Positions 12,601 to 22,968 of a DNA stretch of 64,000 nucleotides are shown here, piece by piece (position 1 is the stretch's first letter; each line of letters starts with the position of its first letter). Made by a program: the position numbers and the translations under genes. The stretch spans positions 62,001 to 126,000 of the forward strand of contig CAMNTM010000008.1 of NCBI GenBank assembly GCA_946558465.1. The letters are read 5' to 3'. Under the pieces are notes generated by a model, which did not search any database, was not told the DNA's origin, and saw nothing but the letters and a program-made list of their open reading frames with translations. The stretch comes from an uncultured Lachnospiraceae bacterium. GTDB lineage: Bacteria > Bacillota > Clostridia > Lachnospirales > Lachnospiraceae.

Positions 12601-13761
12601 TCAGCTGTCAGCCTGCCGCCGGGTGTGACGTATTACAAGTGTTATACCGATAAATGCTGCTGCAAAAAGCAGCTGGATGGCATATCCGGTGTAAAGACCA
12701 GTAAGCTGTGACGGTGAGAAGCTGCGGTTTCCCGATATTAAGGTGTTGTTGATTTCATACCAGTAAACCGGAAGAAAATGCGCTATGGCTTTCAATCCTT
12801 TTCCGATAATGTCCAGAGGTACAAATACGCCGCAGGAAAATGACATTCCGAGGGTAATTACATTTACTACTGCGCTGACTACTTCTGCACTATGGACTAG
12901 AGTTCCGATAAGGAAGGCTATCGAAAGACCGACAAGCGTCAGAAGGAGGCTGTTTACCAGATAATACGGAAGATGCGGGTCGGATAAAAAGCTTTTGTGG
13001 TACAAAAGAACCGGCATGAGTGAGCAGATTCCCCATACGGCGAGGCCGATAACGCCATAGCCGAGTATCAGCTGCAGATTCATACTGCGGGCAGATACGG
13101 AAGAAATAAGCATCCGTTTGCGTACTTCCGGATTCCCGAAGGCGATCATAATGTAGCTCAGTGTATAGCACAAAATGGAAAGAATGATATAAGGCATATA
13201 CTGATACATAAAGGCGTGCTCTGGTGTCTGGCTTCCATATCCGTTTTTATCAAAAAGTGTAACCTCGGAGGAGGCTTCTGTGTTTTCCTGTACATATGCT
13301 ATCGCCTCTGGAAGTGAGAAGCCGCCGGCAGTCATGACTCTTACATTTGATAAGAAGGTGTTAATCTGCTGGTCTACATAGTAGCCGCTTGTACTTCCGG
13401 GAACCTTTGTGACGGAAAGAGATGCATCTTCGGTAAGGTACTTTTCCTCAAAATCATCAGGAATGGTTACAATATAGTAGATCTCCCGATAGAAGAGACG
13501 GTCCTGAAGGATACTTTTGTCATCGGGAATATCCTTAATTGTATGCCAGGTTTTGAGATAATCTGCAAGGCCGCGGGCGAGCTGTCCTCCATCCCGGTCT
13601 ATTACTGCAATATTCAGACTTTGCTGTTCAAATGCTTCGTCAGTTTCCGGAAGCAGCATTTTCTGAATGATCAGGCATATGGACAGGAAAATAACAAGAT
13701 ACATAATCATCGTATTCAAGTTCCGCTTGGTAATAGTCAAAAATCCTCTAAATACTGTCAT
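12601..13761 (-). CDS. ABC-2 type transporter permease (YhgE/Pip-like extracellular loop)
   Basis: N-terminal TM, large extracytoplasmic loop, five-TM C-terminus; partners follow. Confidence 0.85.
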   Translation of the reverse strand: MTVFRGFLTITKRNLNTMIMYLVIFLSICLIIQKMLLPETDEAFEQQSLNIAVIDRDGGQLARGLADYLKTWHTIKDIPDDKSILQDRLFYREIYYIVTIPDDFEEKYLTEDASLSVTKVPGSTSGYYVDQQINTFLSNVRVMTAGGFSLPEAIAYVQENTEASSEVTLFDKNGYGSQTPEHAFMYQYMPYIILSILCYTLSYIMIAFGNPEVRKRMLISSVSARSMNLQLILGYGVIGLAVWGICSLMPVLLYHKSFLSDPHLPYYLVNSLLLTLVGLSIAFLIGTLVHSAEVVSAVVNVITLGMSFSCGVFVPLDIIGKGLKAIAHFLPVYWYEINNTLISGNRSFSPSQLTGLYTGYAIQLLFAAAFIGITLVIRHTRRQADS

Positions 13762-14890
13762 AACAATCCCTCCTTATACCTAAAAATGCAAGAAAAACAA
13801 GCAGAATACTCATAGCAGCCAGTATAATGATACACCGGACGAATCTTTCCATATCGTTGTAGATGCTCATGCAGTAGAAGGCGTCGCTTAGTACGGCGGC
13901 CGGATTAATCCGATTGATAATCGGGCAGTGCAGCTCGATAATATTTTTCATATTTCCAAACATGAGTCCGGCAAGGAATCCAGGAACCAGCGTGATTGCC
14001 ACAGTTGCATTAAGCTTTGTTCCGAGGGAAAATTTGCTGATGCAGCCAAGCGCAAGTCCGATGGCGATACCGATAGTGCTGCCCATAAAATCAACGAGAA
14101 GGAGGGAGCTGATATCGCTGCCGAGACTGATCCCGAGAGCCTGTGTAATATAAAGATTAAGAATCAGAATATTGATAAAATGTATTGTAACAAGTACAGT
14201 CATATCAACAAGCACCAGTTTAAGCTTATGGGTAGGAGTGATGCTCCGTCTTGCGCCCAGAGAGGATAGGTTTGCCTGGCTGTCAAAGCTTGAATGGACG
14301 CCAAGGAAAGCCCCGGAGAGGCAGGCATAGGCAATAAGTGCGAAAAAATACTGTACATTTGGATCCAGAGAATTTCCGCCGAGTGACTCCTCGCGCAGCA
14401 GTGTACGATAGTTTTCCAAGGCCGATGAGGCCTCTTTAAGCTTCTCCGGATGTGTTTCGGCAATCTCCCGGAACATAGCGGTATTCTGGTTGTAATTATC
14501 CAGAAGTGAGGTGAGAATACTTTCCGGAATTCCATTTTCGGCAACTGTGAGGGACGGTGTTTCTTTTACATAGAAGATTCCCCGCACTTTTTCGTTTGTC
14601 AGAGCTTTAAGCGCCTCTGATTCGGAGGAAACCCTTTTAAGATCGAGGATGTCGCCGTCAAGACGATTCAGGAACTCAAGAAATATCTGAGCGTTTTCTG
14701 AGGCCGAATCTTCTTCAATAACAGCTGTCTTTACAGATTCCCATTCTGTCTCGCCCCATCCTTCGGCCCCGGAGGTGCCGAAGGAAAAATAGAAAAATGT
14801 CCCAAGTATAATGGGAAAAACCAGAGCCCAGAACATCATAGAATAGTTCCGCAGTGTCTGTAGAAAACGGTATTTAAGTAAATGCAGCAT
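13748..14890 (-). CDS. ABC-2 type transporter permease
   Basis: Same topology; overlaps the start of the next permease. Confidence 0.85.
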   Translation of the reverse strand: MLHLLKYRFLQTLRNYSMMFWALVFPIILGTFFYFSFGTSGAEGWGETEWESVKTAVIEEDSASENAQIFLEFLNRLDGDILDLKRVSSESEALKALTNEKVRGIFYVKETPSLTVAENGIPESILTSLLDNYNQNTAMFREIAETHPEKLKEASSALENYRTLLREESLGGNSLDPNVQYFFALIAYACLSGAFLGVHSSFDSQANLSSLGARRSITPTHKLKLVLVDMTVLVTIHFINILILNLYITQALGISLGSDISSLLLVDFMGSTIGIAIGLALGCISKFSLGTKLNATVAITLVPGFLAGLMFGNMKNIIELHCPIINRINPAAVLSDAFYCMSIYNDMERFVRCIIILAAMSILLVFLAFLGIRRDCYDSI

Positions 14891-14904
14891 AATTGTGCCT
14901 CCTG

Positions 14905-15834
14905 TCAGTCTCTTAATTCTTTTCCGGTAATTTCAAGGAATACGTCATTTAATGTGGGAAGCTCGGAAAATACCCGTCCGAAGGAAATGTCATGTTCCTG
15001 AAGATAATTCAGGATACGCACCAGATTATGCCTGGCTCCGTTCAGACGGATTTTCAGTACCTGTTCCTCATAATTTATGTCGAATACATGAGGAAGAGCC
15101 AATATATCCTTCAGTGCGCCTTCGTCGAGAGCAATTGCCTCTATGGTTATAGTTTCACCGGTCTTAATCATTTTTTTCAATTCCTCCGTTGTTCCGGTTG
15201 CGAGTACATGACCATGGTCAATAATAGCGATGCGGGAACAAATCTGCTCTACCTCCTCCATATAGTGGGAGGTGTAGATAATGGTTGAACCCTGGCGGTT
15301 CAACTCCAAAATTCCTTCTAGAATTCGGTTCCGGCTCTGGGGATCAACAGCGACAGTAGGTTCATCCAGAATAATAAGCTTAGGTTTATGGACGATTCCG
15401 CAGGCAATATTGAGTCTTCTTAAGAGTCCTCCGGACAGCTTTTTCGGCCGCATCTTTCGGAAATCCTCCAGGCCGGAAAAGATGATTGCATCTTCCACAA
15501 GGGCTCTGCGCTCGGCTTTATTTTTTACATACAAGCCACAGAAATAATCAATATTTTCATATACAGACATCTGATCAAAGACAGCTACATTCTGCATGAC
15601 AACGCCAATATCCCGCTTGATGTCATAGCTGTCCGGGCGCATAGGCTTTCCGAAAATGGTAATGGTTCCCTTTTCGTATTTTAAGAGTGCCAGCAGACAG
15701 TTGATGGCAGTAGTTTTACCTGACCCGTTAGGTCCCAGCAGGCCGAAAACTTCACCCTTTTGTATGTCGAGATTCAGATGGTCCAAAGCTGTCAGATTCC
15801 CGTAGCGTTTGACCAGATTTTCAATGTGTATCAT
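14905..15834 (-). CDS. ABC transporter ATP-binding protein
   Basis: GPNGSGKTTA, LSGGLLRRLNIA, LIILDEPTVAVDP. Confidence 0.95.
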   Translation of the reverse strand: MIHIENLVKRYGNLTALDHLNLDIQKGEVFGLLGPNGSGKTTAINCLLALLKYEKGTITIFGKPMRPDSYDIKRDIGVVMQNVAVFDQMSVYENIDYFCGLYVKNKAERRALVEDAIIFSGLEDFRKMRPKKLSGGLLRRLNIACGIVHKPKLIILDEPTVAVDPQSRNRILEGILELNRQGSTIIYTSHYMEEVEQICSRIAIIDHGHVLATGTTEELKKMIKTGETITIEAIALDEGALKDILALPHVFDINYEEQVLKIRLNGARHNLVRILNYLQEHDISFGRVFSELPTLNDVFLEITGKELRD

Positions 15835-15996
15835 ATGAGTCCTCCATTTCCAGTTGATTTAAAATTTATAAGCTCAATATTTATAAACAGTTTTTAAACT
15901 GCTGCTTGTAGTATAAAGCCTGCGCATTTATAATAGTAGTGTCAGGTGTCACAAGGTCAGGGTGATAAATGTCATATTTTTCAGGAGAGAGGATTT

Positions 15997-17100
15997 ATGA
16001 GATCGGTTGCAGGTCAATGTATTGTGCTTTTATATTGTCTTTTAGCAGTGCTTTTAGTTCCCGTGGATACGTGGCTTGTTATTGCTTTTTTAAGTGTGAT
16101 AGTTTATGTCTCGTCAATAGAATTAAGGCAGTCTGAGAAAATGTATTTTACTTTCACAATTTTTTATCTTATACTGTCACTTATCAGACCGCAGTTTCTT
16201 TTGTTCTCTCCTCTGGTGTTTTATCATGTGCTGGAGTACGGCAGATATCTGCCGGGGTTTTTTCTGGGAGGTATGTGCGTGTTTTTTTATCTTAAGGAGA
16301 ATCCGCGGCTTTTTGTGGTGCTGGCCTTGGGATATTTATTTTCCGGATTCATCTGGTATGAGACAAGCTCCTACAGAGGGCTTTGGGAGCAGTTCTGGAA
16401 GATGCGTGATGCAGGGACAGAGCTGAATTTGCTTCTTGAGGAAAAAAACCGGGCATTGTTAAAGAAACAGGATGACGATATATATACAGCGACATTAAAG
16501 GAGAGGAACCGGATTGCAAGAGAAATCCACGATAACGTAGGACATATGCTGTCACGCTCCATTTTGATGGTAGGAGCTATGAGGGCAGTAGATTCTGAGA
16601 AAAATTTCGGGGAGGCGCTGGGCCAGCTTGAGGATACATTGAATCTGGCGATGACAAATGTACGTGAAAGCGTTCATGACCTCTATGACGATTCGGTAAA
16701 TCTTAGAGAGGTTTTGGAAACGCTGGCCAGAGAATATGTTTTTTGTGAAGTACAGCTTAAATTCGACATGAGCCGTCAGACGCCCCGCGAGATAAAATAC
16801 AGTTTTATTTCTATTGTAAAGGAAGCTTTGAATAATGCAGCAAAGCATAGTGACGCCACGAGAGTAAAGATTACAGCAAGAGAGCATCCGAAGCTGTATC
16901 AGCTGGTGATAGAGGATAACGGAAGCCAGAAGAGTGAGGAAAATACGGAAAGTCTGGAAAATATAATTTCTGTTTCCGGAGGGATCGGAATCTGCAATAT
17001 GAAGGACAGAGTACGCACGCTGGGCGGTACGATTCAGATACAGAAGAAACAGGGATTTCAAATCTATATTACGGTGCCGAAGAAGGAGGAGACAGCATGA
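15997..17100 (+). CDS. sensor histidine kinase (HisKA_3, NarL/DesK type)
   Basis: N-terminal TMs, ERNRIAREIHDNVGHMLSRSI, HATPase EALNNAAKHSDATRV; ATG with RBS aggagaga. Confidence 0.93.
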   Translation: MRSVAGQCIVLLYCLLAVLLVPVDTWLVIAFLSVIVYVSSIELRQSEKMYFTFTIFYLILSLIRPQFLLFSPLVFYHVLEYGRYLPGFFLGGMCVFFYLKENPRLFVVLALGYLFSGFIWYETSSYRGLWEQFWKMRDAGTELNLLLEEKNRALLKKQDDDIYTATLKERNRIAREIHDNVGHMLSRSILMVGAMRAVDSEKNFGEALGQLEDTLNLAMTNVRESVHDLYDDSVNLREVLETLAREYVFCEVQLKFDMSRQTPREIKYSFISIVKEALNNAAKHSDATRVKITAREHPKLYQLVIEDNGSQKSEENTESLENIISVSGGIGICNMKDRVRTLGGTIQIQKKQGFQIYITVPKKEETA

Positions 17101-17726
17101 GAATTGTAATTGTAGATGATGACGTGCTCGTGGCCAGTGCGCTTAAAACGATACTGGAGGCAGAAGGGGATGTTAAAGTGGCTGCTTCCGGGACAGACGG
17201 AAAAGAAGCGGTCAGGCTCTACCGGGAGCACCGGCCGGATGTGCTGCTGATGGATATTCGTATGAGGGAGGTAAGCGGTCTCGCTGCGGCAGAAGAAATT
17301 CTGAAAGAGGATCCGGAAGCGAGGATACTGTTTCTTACGACATTTTCGGACGATGAATATATCGTGAAGGCATTAAAATACGGGGTAAAGGGGTATCTTT
17401 TGAAGCAGGATTACAAAAGTATCCTTCCGGCTGTACGGGCCGTCTGTACCGGACAGACGGTATTTGGAACAGAGATTACTTCCAAACTGCCGGAGCTTCT
17501 TAAGGAAAAACAAAGCTTTGATTACAGGGCACATGGACTGAGCGAGAAGGAGTACCAGGTAGTTTCTCTCGTAGCAGAGGGATTGAGTAATAAAGAGATT
17601 GCCGGGGAGTTGTTTTTAAGCGAGGGAACGGTAAGAAATTATATCAGCGATATACTGGATAAGCTGAGGCTTAGAGACAGAACTCAGCTGGCGGTGTATT
17701 ATTTGACACATACGCAGAATATATAA
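17097..17726 (+). CDS. LuxR/NarL family response regulator
   Basis: Receiver IVDDDVLVASALK and LuxR HTH LSEKEYQVVSLVAEGLSNKEIAGELFLSEGTVRNYISDILDKL; ATGA overlap with the kinase. Confidence 0.96.
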   Translation: MRIVIVDDDVLVASALKTILEAEGDVKVAASGTDGKEAVRLYREHRPDVLLMDIRMREVSGLAAAEEILKEDPEARILFLTTFSDDEYIVKALKYGVKGYLLKQDYKSILPAVRAVCTGQTVFGTEITSKLPELLKEKQSFDYRAHGLSEKEYQVVSLVAEGLSNKEIAGELFLSEGTVRNYISDILDKLRLRDRTQLAVYYLTHTQNI

Positions 17727-17750
17727 AAAGAAGAAAAAGGAGAAAAAGAT

Positions 17751-18920
17751 ATGTACAGTTTTGATAAAGGAATTGAGAGGCGAAACACGAATTGTGAGAA
17801 GTGGGATGCGCCCTTTGTAGGAGAAAATGTACTTCCTATGTGGGTAGCCGACATGGATTTTGAGATTGCGCCTGCAATTACAAGGAGGCTTGTGAAGGCG
17901 GCGGGAAAAGGAGCATTCGGATATCAGTTTTTGTCTGATCAGTACTATGAGGCCGTGCAGAGCTTCATGAGTAAAAAGCATGATTATCCGGTGGAACGGG
18001 ATTGGATCTGTTATGTGGAAAATGTAGTTCAGGGTCTCTTTTTAGCATTGGAGGCCGTCTCGGAAAAAGGGGATGAAGTAATCATTCAGACACCGGTCTA
18101 CGGTCCGTTCTTCAGGGTAGCAAAGGAATCGGGGAGAAAGATAGTAGAGAGCAGGCTGAGAAATGAGGATGGATATTATACCATGGATTTTGAGGGGCTT
18201 GAAGCCTGTATTACAGACAGGACAAAAGCGCTTTTATTATGCAATCCGCATAATCCCTCCGGCCGGGTATGGACAAAAGAGGAGCTTACCAGGCTGGCGG
18301 GAATCTGTGCAGAGCATCATATCTGCATTATCTCAGATGACATACATAGCGATATCATAGGAAGAGAAAGCAGGCATACTGTAATCGCGCCGATATGCCG
18401 GGAGTTTGGAGGAAGCTGTATTGTCTGCACGTCTCCTTCTAAGCCGTTTAATATTGCCAGTGTTCATGTGGCAAATTGTCTCATTGAGGATGAGGTAATT
18501 CGGAAAGAATTTCAGAGACTTCAGGGCATTTACCATATGAAGGACTGTAATGCATTTGCCGAAGAAGCATTAATCGGGGCTTATGAAGAGTCGGATGAGT
18601 GGCTTAAGGAGGTAAATGAGTATATAGAAGGAAACATAGATGTTTTTGTAGACTATATTCAAAAAAATATTCCTGCTCTTAAGGTAAGGAAGCCGGAAGG
18701 AACCTATCTTGTGTGGGTAGATTTTTCACAGACAAATATTCCGGCAGAGGATATCAAGGAGGAGCTGAAGGAAAAATGCCGGATATTGGTTAATGAGGGA
18801 ACCTTTTTTGGAGAGGCGGGAAAGGGCTTTGCCAGGTTCAATCTTGCGTGTCCAAGAAGCTATGTGGAGCAGGCGTTTGAAAGATTAGGGGAATATTTTG
18901 CGCGGGCGGAACACTTTTAG
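17751..18920 (+). CDS. PatB/MalY-type PLP-dependent cystathionine beta-lyase/aminotransferase
   Basis: MWVADMDFEIAPAI, NPHNPSGRVW, SPSKPFNIAS. Confidence 0.92.
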   Translation: MYSFDKGIERRNTNCEKWDAPFVGENVLPMWVADMDFEIAPAITRRLVKAAGKGAFGYQFLSDQYYEAVQSFMSKKHDYPVERDWICYVENVVQGLFLALEAVSEKGDEVIIQTPVYGPFFRVAKESGRKIVESRLRNEDGYYTMDFEGLEACITDRTKALLLCNPHNPSGRVWTKEELTRLAGICAEHHICIISDDIHSDIIGRESRHTVIAPICREFGGSCIVCTSPSKPFNIASVHVANCLIEDEVIRKEFQRLQGIYHMKDCNAFAEEALIGAYEESDEWLKEVNEYIEGNIDVFVDYIQKNIPALKVRKPEGTYLVWVDFSQTNIPAEDIKEELKEKCRILVNEGTFFGEAGKGFARFNLACPRSYVEQAFERLGEYFARAEHF

Positions 18921-18940
18921 TATTGAAGGAGGAGATAGTT

Positions 18941-20125
18941 ATGCAGAGTTTTGAACAATATATGCCTACGAGAGTGGTATTTGGAAGGGATACGGAAAAG
19001 GAATGTGCAAGACTGGTTAAGAAATGCGGCGCTTCCAGAGTTATGCTGGTTTATGGAGGCGGGAGCGTCGTAAAAAGCGGACTTTTAAATACAATTAAAG
19101 AATCTCTTGAGGAAGAAGAAATTGCTTATACGGAGTTTGGAGGGGTAAAGCCGAATCCAAGGCTGTCTTTTGCAAGAGAGGGAGTGAAAAGGGCAGTTTC
19201 CTTTGACGCGGATATGATTCTGGGTGTGGGCGGCGGAAGTGTAATTGATACAGCGAAAGCAGTGGCCCTGGGGGCCGCCTCGCCGGAGACGGATATATGG
19301 GAATTCTGGAACGGAGACGAGAAGATTACAAAGGCACTGCCCGTAGGTGTGGTGCTGACTTTGGCGGCGGCCGGAAGTGAGATGAGCGATGCCGCGGTAC
19401 TGACGAATGAGGAGACTAAAGTAAAAGCAGGCGCTCACGACGACGTCCTGCGGCCCAGCTTTGCAGTTATGAATCCTAAGCTTGCTTATACACTGCCGAA
19501 ATATACGCTTGCCTGCGGAATTGTAGATATTCTTATGCATACACTGGAGCGGTATTTCACTCCGGTGAAGGGGAATGAGCTGACAGATGAGATTGCAGAA
19601 GGAGTGATGCGCACCATTATCCGAAACGGAAGAGCTGTCTATCAGAATCCGGCAGATTATGATGCTATGAGTGAGGTTATGTGGTGCGGAAGTGTGTCGC
19701 ATAATAATCTTACCGGATTGGGGCGGCCTAAAGATTTTGCGGCTCATAAGCTCGGACATGAGCTCGGCGGAATGTTTGACGAGGCTCACGGCGCTACTCT
19801 TTCGGCTGTCTGGGGAAGCTGGGCGAGGTATGTGTACCGGCTTGATATAGATAGATTTGCAGATTACGGGAAAAAAGTATGGGAAATTAATTTAGAGGAT
19901 AAGGAGGAAGCCGCGCTGGCTTCAATTGAAAGGACGGAAGCGTTCTTTCGTGAGCTTAACATGCCGACGTGTATCGGTGAGCTTGGCATCGGCGTACAGC
20001 CGGATGAGGTGCTTAAAAAGATGGCGTACAGTGCGACAAAGCAGGATACCGTGAGCGTAGCCTGCTTCAAGAAGCTGACAGCGCGTGATATGTATGAAAT
20101 ATATAAAGCAGCAAACCACAAATAA
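18941..20125 (+). CDS. iron-containing alcohol dehydrogenase (butanol dehydrogenase-like)
   Basis: GVGGGSVIDTAKAVALG and metal-site histidines; ATG 18941 with RBS ggaggag. Confidence 0.93.
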   Translation: MQSFEQYMPTRVVFGRDTEKECARLVKKCGASRVMLVYGGGSVVKSGLLNTIKESLEEEEIAYTEFGGVKPNPRLSFAREGVKRAVSFDADMILGVGGGSVIDTAKAVALGAASPETDIWEFWNGDEKITKALPVGVVLTLAAAGSEMSDAAVLTNEETKVKAGAHDDVLRPSFAVMNPKLAYTLPKYTLACGIVDILMHTLERYFTPVKGNELTDEIAEGVMRTIIRNGRAVYQNPADYDAMSEVMWCGSVSHNNLTGLGRPKDFAAHKLGHELGGMFDEAHGATLSAVWGSWARYVYRLDIDRFADYGKKVWEINLEDKEEAALASIERTEAFFRELNMPTCIGELGIGVQPDEVLKKMAYSATKQDTVSVACFKKLTARDMYEIYKAANHK

Positions 20126-21494
20126 TTTGAATATTGACTGGAAAAATTTTTACAGAAATGTATTTGCTCTTGTCATTCCGATGGCGATCCAGAATCTGAT
20201 TAACGTAGGTGTTACGGCGACCGATGTGTTCATGCTGGGGCGTGTAGGAGAGAAGGTTCTCTCAGGGGCTTCCCTTGCCGGGCAGATCCAGTTTATTATG
20301 ATGCTGATTTTTTTCGGCATTACGGCAGGAGCGACTGTACTTACCGCTCAGTACTGGGGAAAACGGGATACCGATACGATTGAAAAGATTCTTGGCATGG
20401 GACTGACAGCAGGAATTGTAGTTGCAGCGGTTTTTACGGTGCTTGCATATGTGATGCCGGAAGCTTTGATGCATATTTTCACCTCAGATGAAGAGGTGAT
20501 TAAAGAAGGGGCAAAATACCTTCGGATTGTGGGGATGTCCTATGTGTTTACGGCGGTTACGCAGGTATATCTTAATATTATGCGCAGTATTGAGCGGGTA
20601 GTAGTGGCGACGGTAGTATATTTTGTGTCGCTGATTGTCAATATCTGTATCAATGCAGTGCTGATTTTCGGACTTTTCGGGGCGCCGAGACTGGAGATTG
20701 CCGGCGCGGCTATAGGAACTCTCTGTGCGCGGATTGCAGAGACGGCTCTGGTGCTGTTATATGCAAGATTTCAGAACAAGCTGGTAAGCATTCGTCTCAC
20801 GTATTTAATCCGGATTGATAAAGTGTTATTCTCAGATTACATCCGGTATTCCATGCCGGTTGTGCTGAATGAGCTTATGTGGGGGCTTGGAGCGTCCTGC
20901 AATACAGCCATTATCGGTCATCTGGGAAGTGAGGCAGTAGCGGCAAACTCCGTGGCACAGGTAGCCAGACAGCTGGCGCAGGTAGTTGTATTCGGGATCT
21001 CCAATGCGACGGCAATCTGGCTTGGCAAGACACTGGGTGAACGAAAAAAGGAGCATGCAAAGGCTTATGCAAACCGGTTTGTAATACTGTCACTTCTGCT
21101 GGGTGCGCTCGGCGGAGGCTTGATCTTGATCGGAGGTCCGATTGTGAGCGGGATGCTGACATTGTCTGCGAAATCGCAGGAGTATCTGGGCTTTATGTTT
21201 TTTGTTATGTCTTATTTTGTTATCGGGCAGGCATTTAATACGACGATGGTGTGCGGAGTATTCCGTTCAGGAGGAGACACCAGATTCGGGCTTTTCATGG
21301 ATGTGCTTACGATGTGGGGTGGTTCGATTCTCCTGGGAGCAGTTGCGGCATTTGTATTTCATGCAGGCGTGCCGGTGGTTTATGCGATATTGATGAGTGA
21401 TGAGCTGATAAAGGTGCCTATCTGTATCTGGCGGTATAGAAAACAAAAATGGCTGAATGATGTGACAAGAGAAAAAGCAGAGCTGGAGGGATAA
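20094..21494 (+). CDS. MATE family efflux transporter
   Basis: 12-TM MATE pattern (PMAIQNLINVGVTATDVFMLGRVGE); start overlaps the ADH 3' end. Confidence 0.93.
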   Translation: MKYIKQQTTNNLNIDWKNFYRNVFALVIPMAIQNLINVGVTATDVFMLGRVGEKVLSGASLAGQIQFIMMLIFFGITAGATVLTAQYWGKRDTDTIEKILGMGLTAGIVVAAVFTVLAYVMPEALMHIFTSDEEVIKEGAKYLRIVGMSYVFTAVTQVYLNIMRSIERVVVATVVYFVSLIVNICINAVLIFGLFGAPRLEIAGAAIGTLCARIAETALVLLYARFQNKLVSIRLTYLIRIDKVLFSDYIRYSMPVVLNELMWGLGASCNTAIIGHLGSEAVAANSVAQVARQLAQVVVFGISNATAIWLGKTLGERKKEHAKAYANRFVILSLLLGALGGGLILIGGPIVSGMLTLSAKSQEYLGFMFFVMSYFVIGQAFNTTMVCGVFRSGGDTRFGLFMDVLTMWGGSILLGAVAAFVFHAGVPVVYAILMSDELIKVPICIWRYRKQKWLNDVTREKAELEG

Positions 21495-21499
21495 GAGGA

Positions 21500-22450
21500 A
21501 TGATTGTTTTAGGAAAGAAAGAGATTGAAGAGCTGGTGGATCTAAATGAAATGATGGATCAGATTGAGGAGGCCTATAGAATCTTTGGAGCAGGGGCGTA
21601 CTTTATGCCGCCGAGGCCGACAGTGGAGCATGAGAACAAGACATTAATGTACATGCCCTGCTATACAAAGGAGATAATCGGGACGAAGATTCTTACGATA
21701 TTTCCGGAAAATGCGAAGCTTGGTCTGCCGCCCATTGATGGGATTGTACTGCTGAATGATGCCGTAACGGGTGCTCCGAGGGCGGTGCTTGACGGACAGA
21801 GCGTGACAGCCTACCGGACCGGCGCAGTCGGAGGAGTTGCGGTTCGTCATCTGTCAAGAAAGGACTGTCATACGGCGGGTATTATAGGAGCGGGGACACA
21901 GGGATTTTATCTGGCGCTCTATGCCTGTGCAGCCAGGAAGATCCATACAGTGTATGTCTATAATCACGGCAGTCGGGACTTGACAGAATATTTGTCGAGG
22001 CTTGAAAAAACTATTGATAACCCTCATACAAAGGTAGTACAATGTAAAACAGTGGAAGAACTGGCAGGAAACAGTGAAATTATCTGTACTGCCACTCCTT
22101 CCGCAGAGCCTGTGCTTCCAAATGATAAGGAGCTTCTTCGCGGGAAATGCATCGTGGCAGTGGGATCCTATACTCCGCAGATGAGGGAGATCCCGGATGT
22201 AATCTGGGATTTGGTTAAGAATGTCTATATTGAGCTTCCCTATGCCTGTGAGGAGAGCGGGGATTTAAGCCAGCCGTTAGAGGAGGGGCGCATTACCAGA
22301 GAGAGAACGATTCTGATGAATGAATTTCTGGCATCGAGGGCTTCCTGTGAAGAATTACCGGAAGAGACTACATATTTTAAGTCTGTAGGAATGGGTCTCT
22401 TTGATGTATGTGCTGCACAGAAATTATTAGAAAAAGCAAAGGAGAGGTAA
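21500..22450 (+). CDS. ornithine cyclodeaminase/mu-crystallin family protein
   Basis: AYRTGAVGGVAVRHLSRKDCHTAGIIGAGTQG. Confidence 0.93.
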   Translation: MIVLGKKEIEELVDLNEMMDQIEEAYRIFGAGAYFMPPRPTVEHENKTLMYMPCYTKEIIGTKILTIFPENAKLGLPPIDGIVLLNDAVTGAPRAVLDGQSVTAYRTGAVGGVAVRHLSRKDCHTAGIIGAGTQGFYLALYACAARKIHTVYVYNHGSRDLTEYLSRLEKTIDNPHTKVVQCKTVEELAGNSEIICTATPSAEPVLPNDKELLRGKCIVAVGSYTPQMREIPDVIWDLVKNVYIELPYACEESGDLSQPLEEGRITRERTILMNEFLASRASCEELPEETTYFKSVGMGLFDVCAAQKLLEKAKER

Positions 22451-22457
22451 AAAAATT

Positions 22458-22832
22458 ATGAAAGTAGTAGCAACAGAGAAGGCACCGAAGGCACTGGGGC
22501 CATATTCACAAGGGTATGTACACGGCGGAGTTTTGTATTCTGCAGGACAGCTGGGAATCAATCCGGAGGTTAATGATATTGACTCCGATACGATTGAGGG
22601 GCAGACAGAGCAGGCATGTAAAAACATCGGAGAGGTATTAAGAGAAGCAGGAACAGATTTTGACCATGTATTAAAAACTACCTGTTTCCTGTCAGATATG
22701 GCGGATTTTGGGGCATTCAATGAAGTTTACGGCAGATACTTCACTTCAAAGCCGGCGAGAAGCTGCTTTGCAGTAAAAGAGCTTCCCAAAGGAGCTCTCT
22801 GCGAAATCGAGGTTGTCGCTGCCGTTGAGTAG
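22458..22832 (+). CDS. RidA family 2-iminobutanoate/2-iminopropanoate deaminase
   Basis: KAPKALGPYSQGYVHGG...RSCFAVKELPKGALCEIEVVA. Confidence 0.95.
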   Translation: MKVVATEKAPKALGPYSQGYVHGGVLYSAGQLGINPEVNDIDSDTIEGQTEQACKNIGEVLREAGTDFDHVLKTTCFLSDMADFGAFNEVYGRYFTSKPARSCFAVKELPKGALCEIEVVAAVE

Positions 22833-22937
22833 AGCACTTGGCGAGGTATTGTCGAGCCTAGAGCGAACCATATCGATGCCCTTGATAAGGTATTAAACGA
22901 ATCTAGTGCATCGATACGAGTAGAGTACTTGGCGGGC
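22827..22937. repeat. short direct/inverted repeat block between ridA and mrp
   Basis: gagtagagcacttggcgagg and gagtagagtacttggcgggc 91 nt apart; TATCGATGC/GCATCGATA inverted repeat between them. Confidence 0.6.
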
Positions 22938-22968
22938 AGAGCCTTTGGTATAGAAAGGAGTTGACAGT

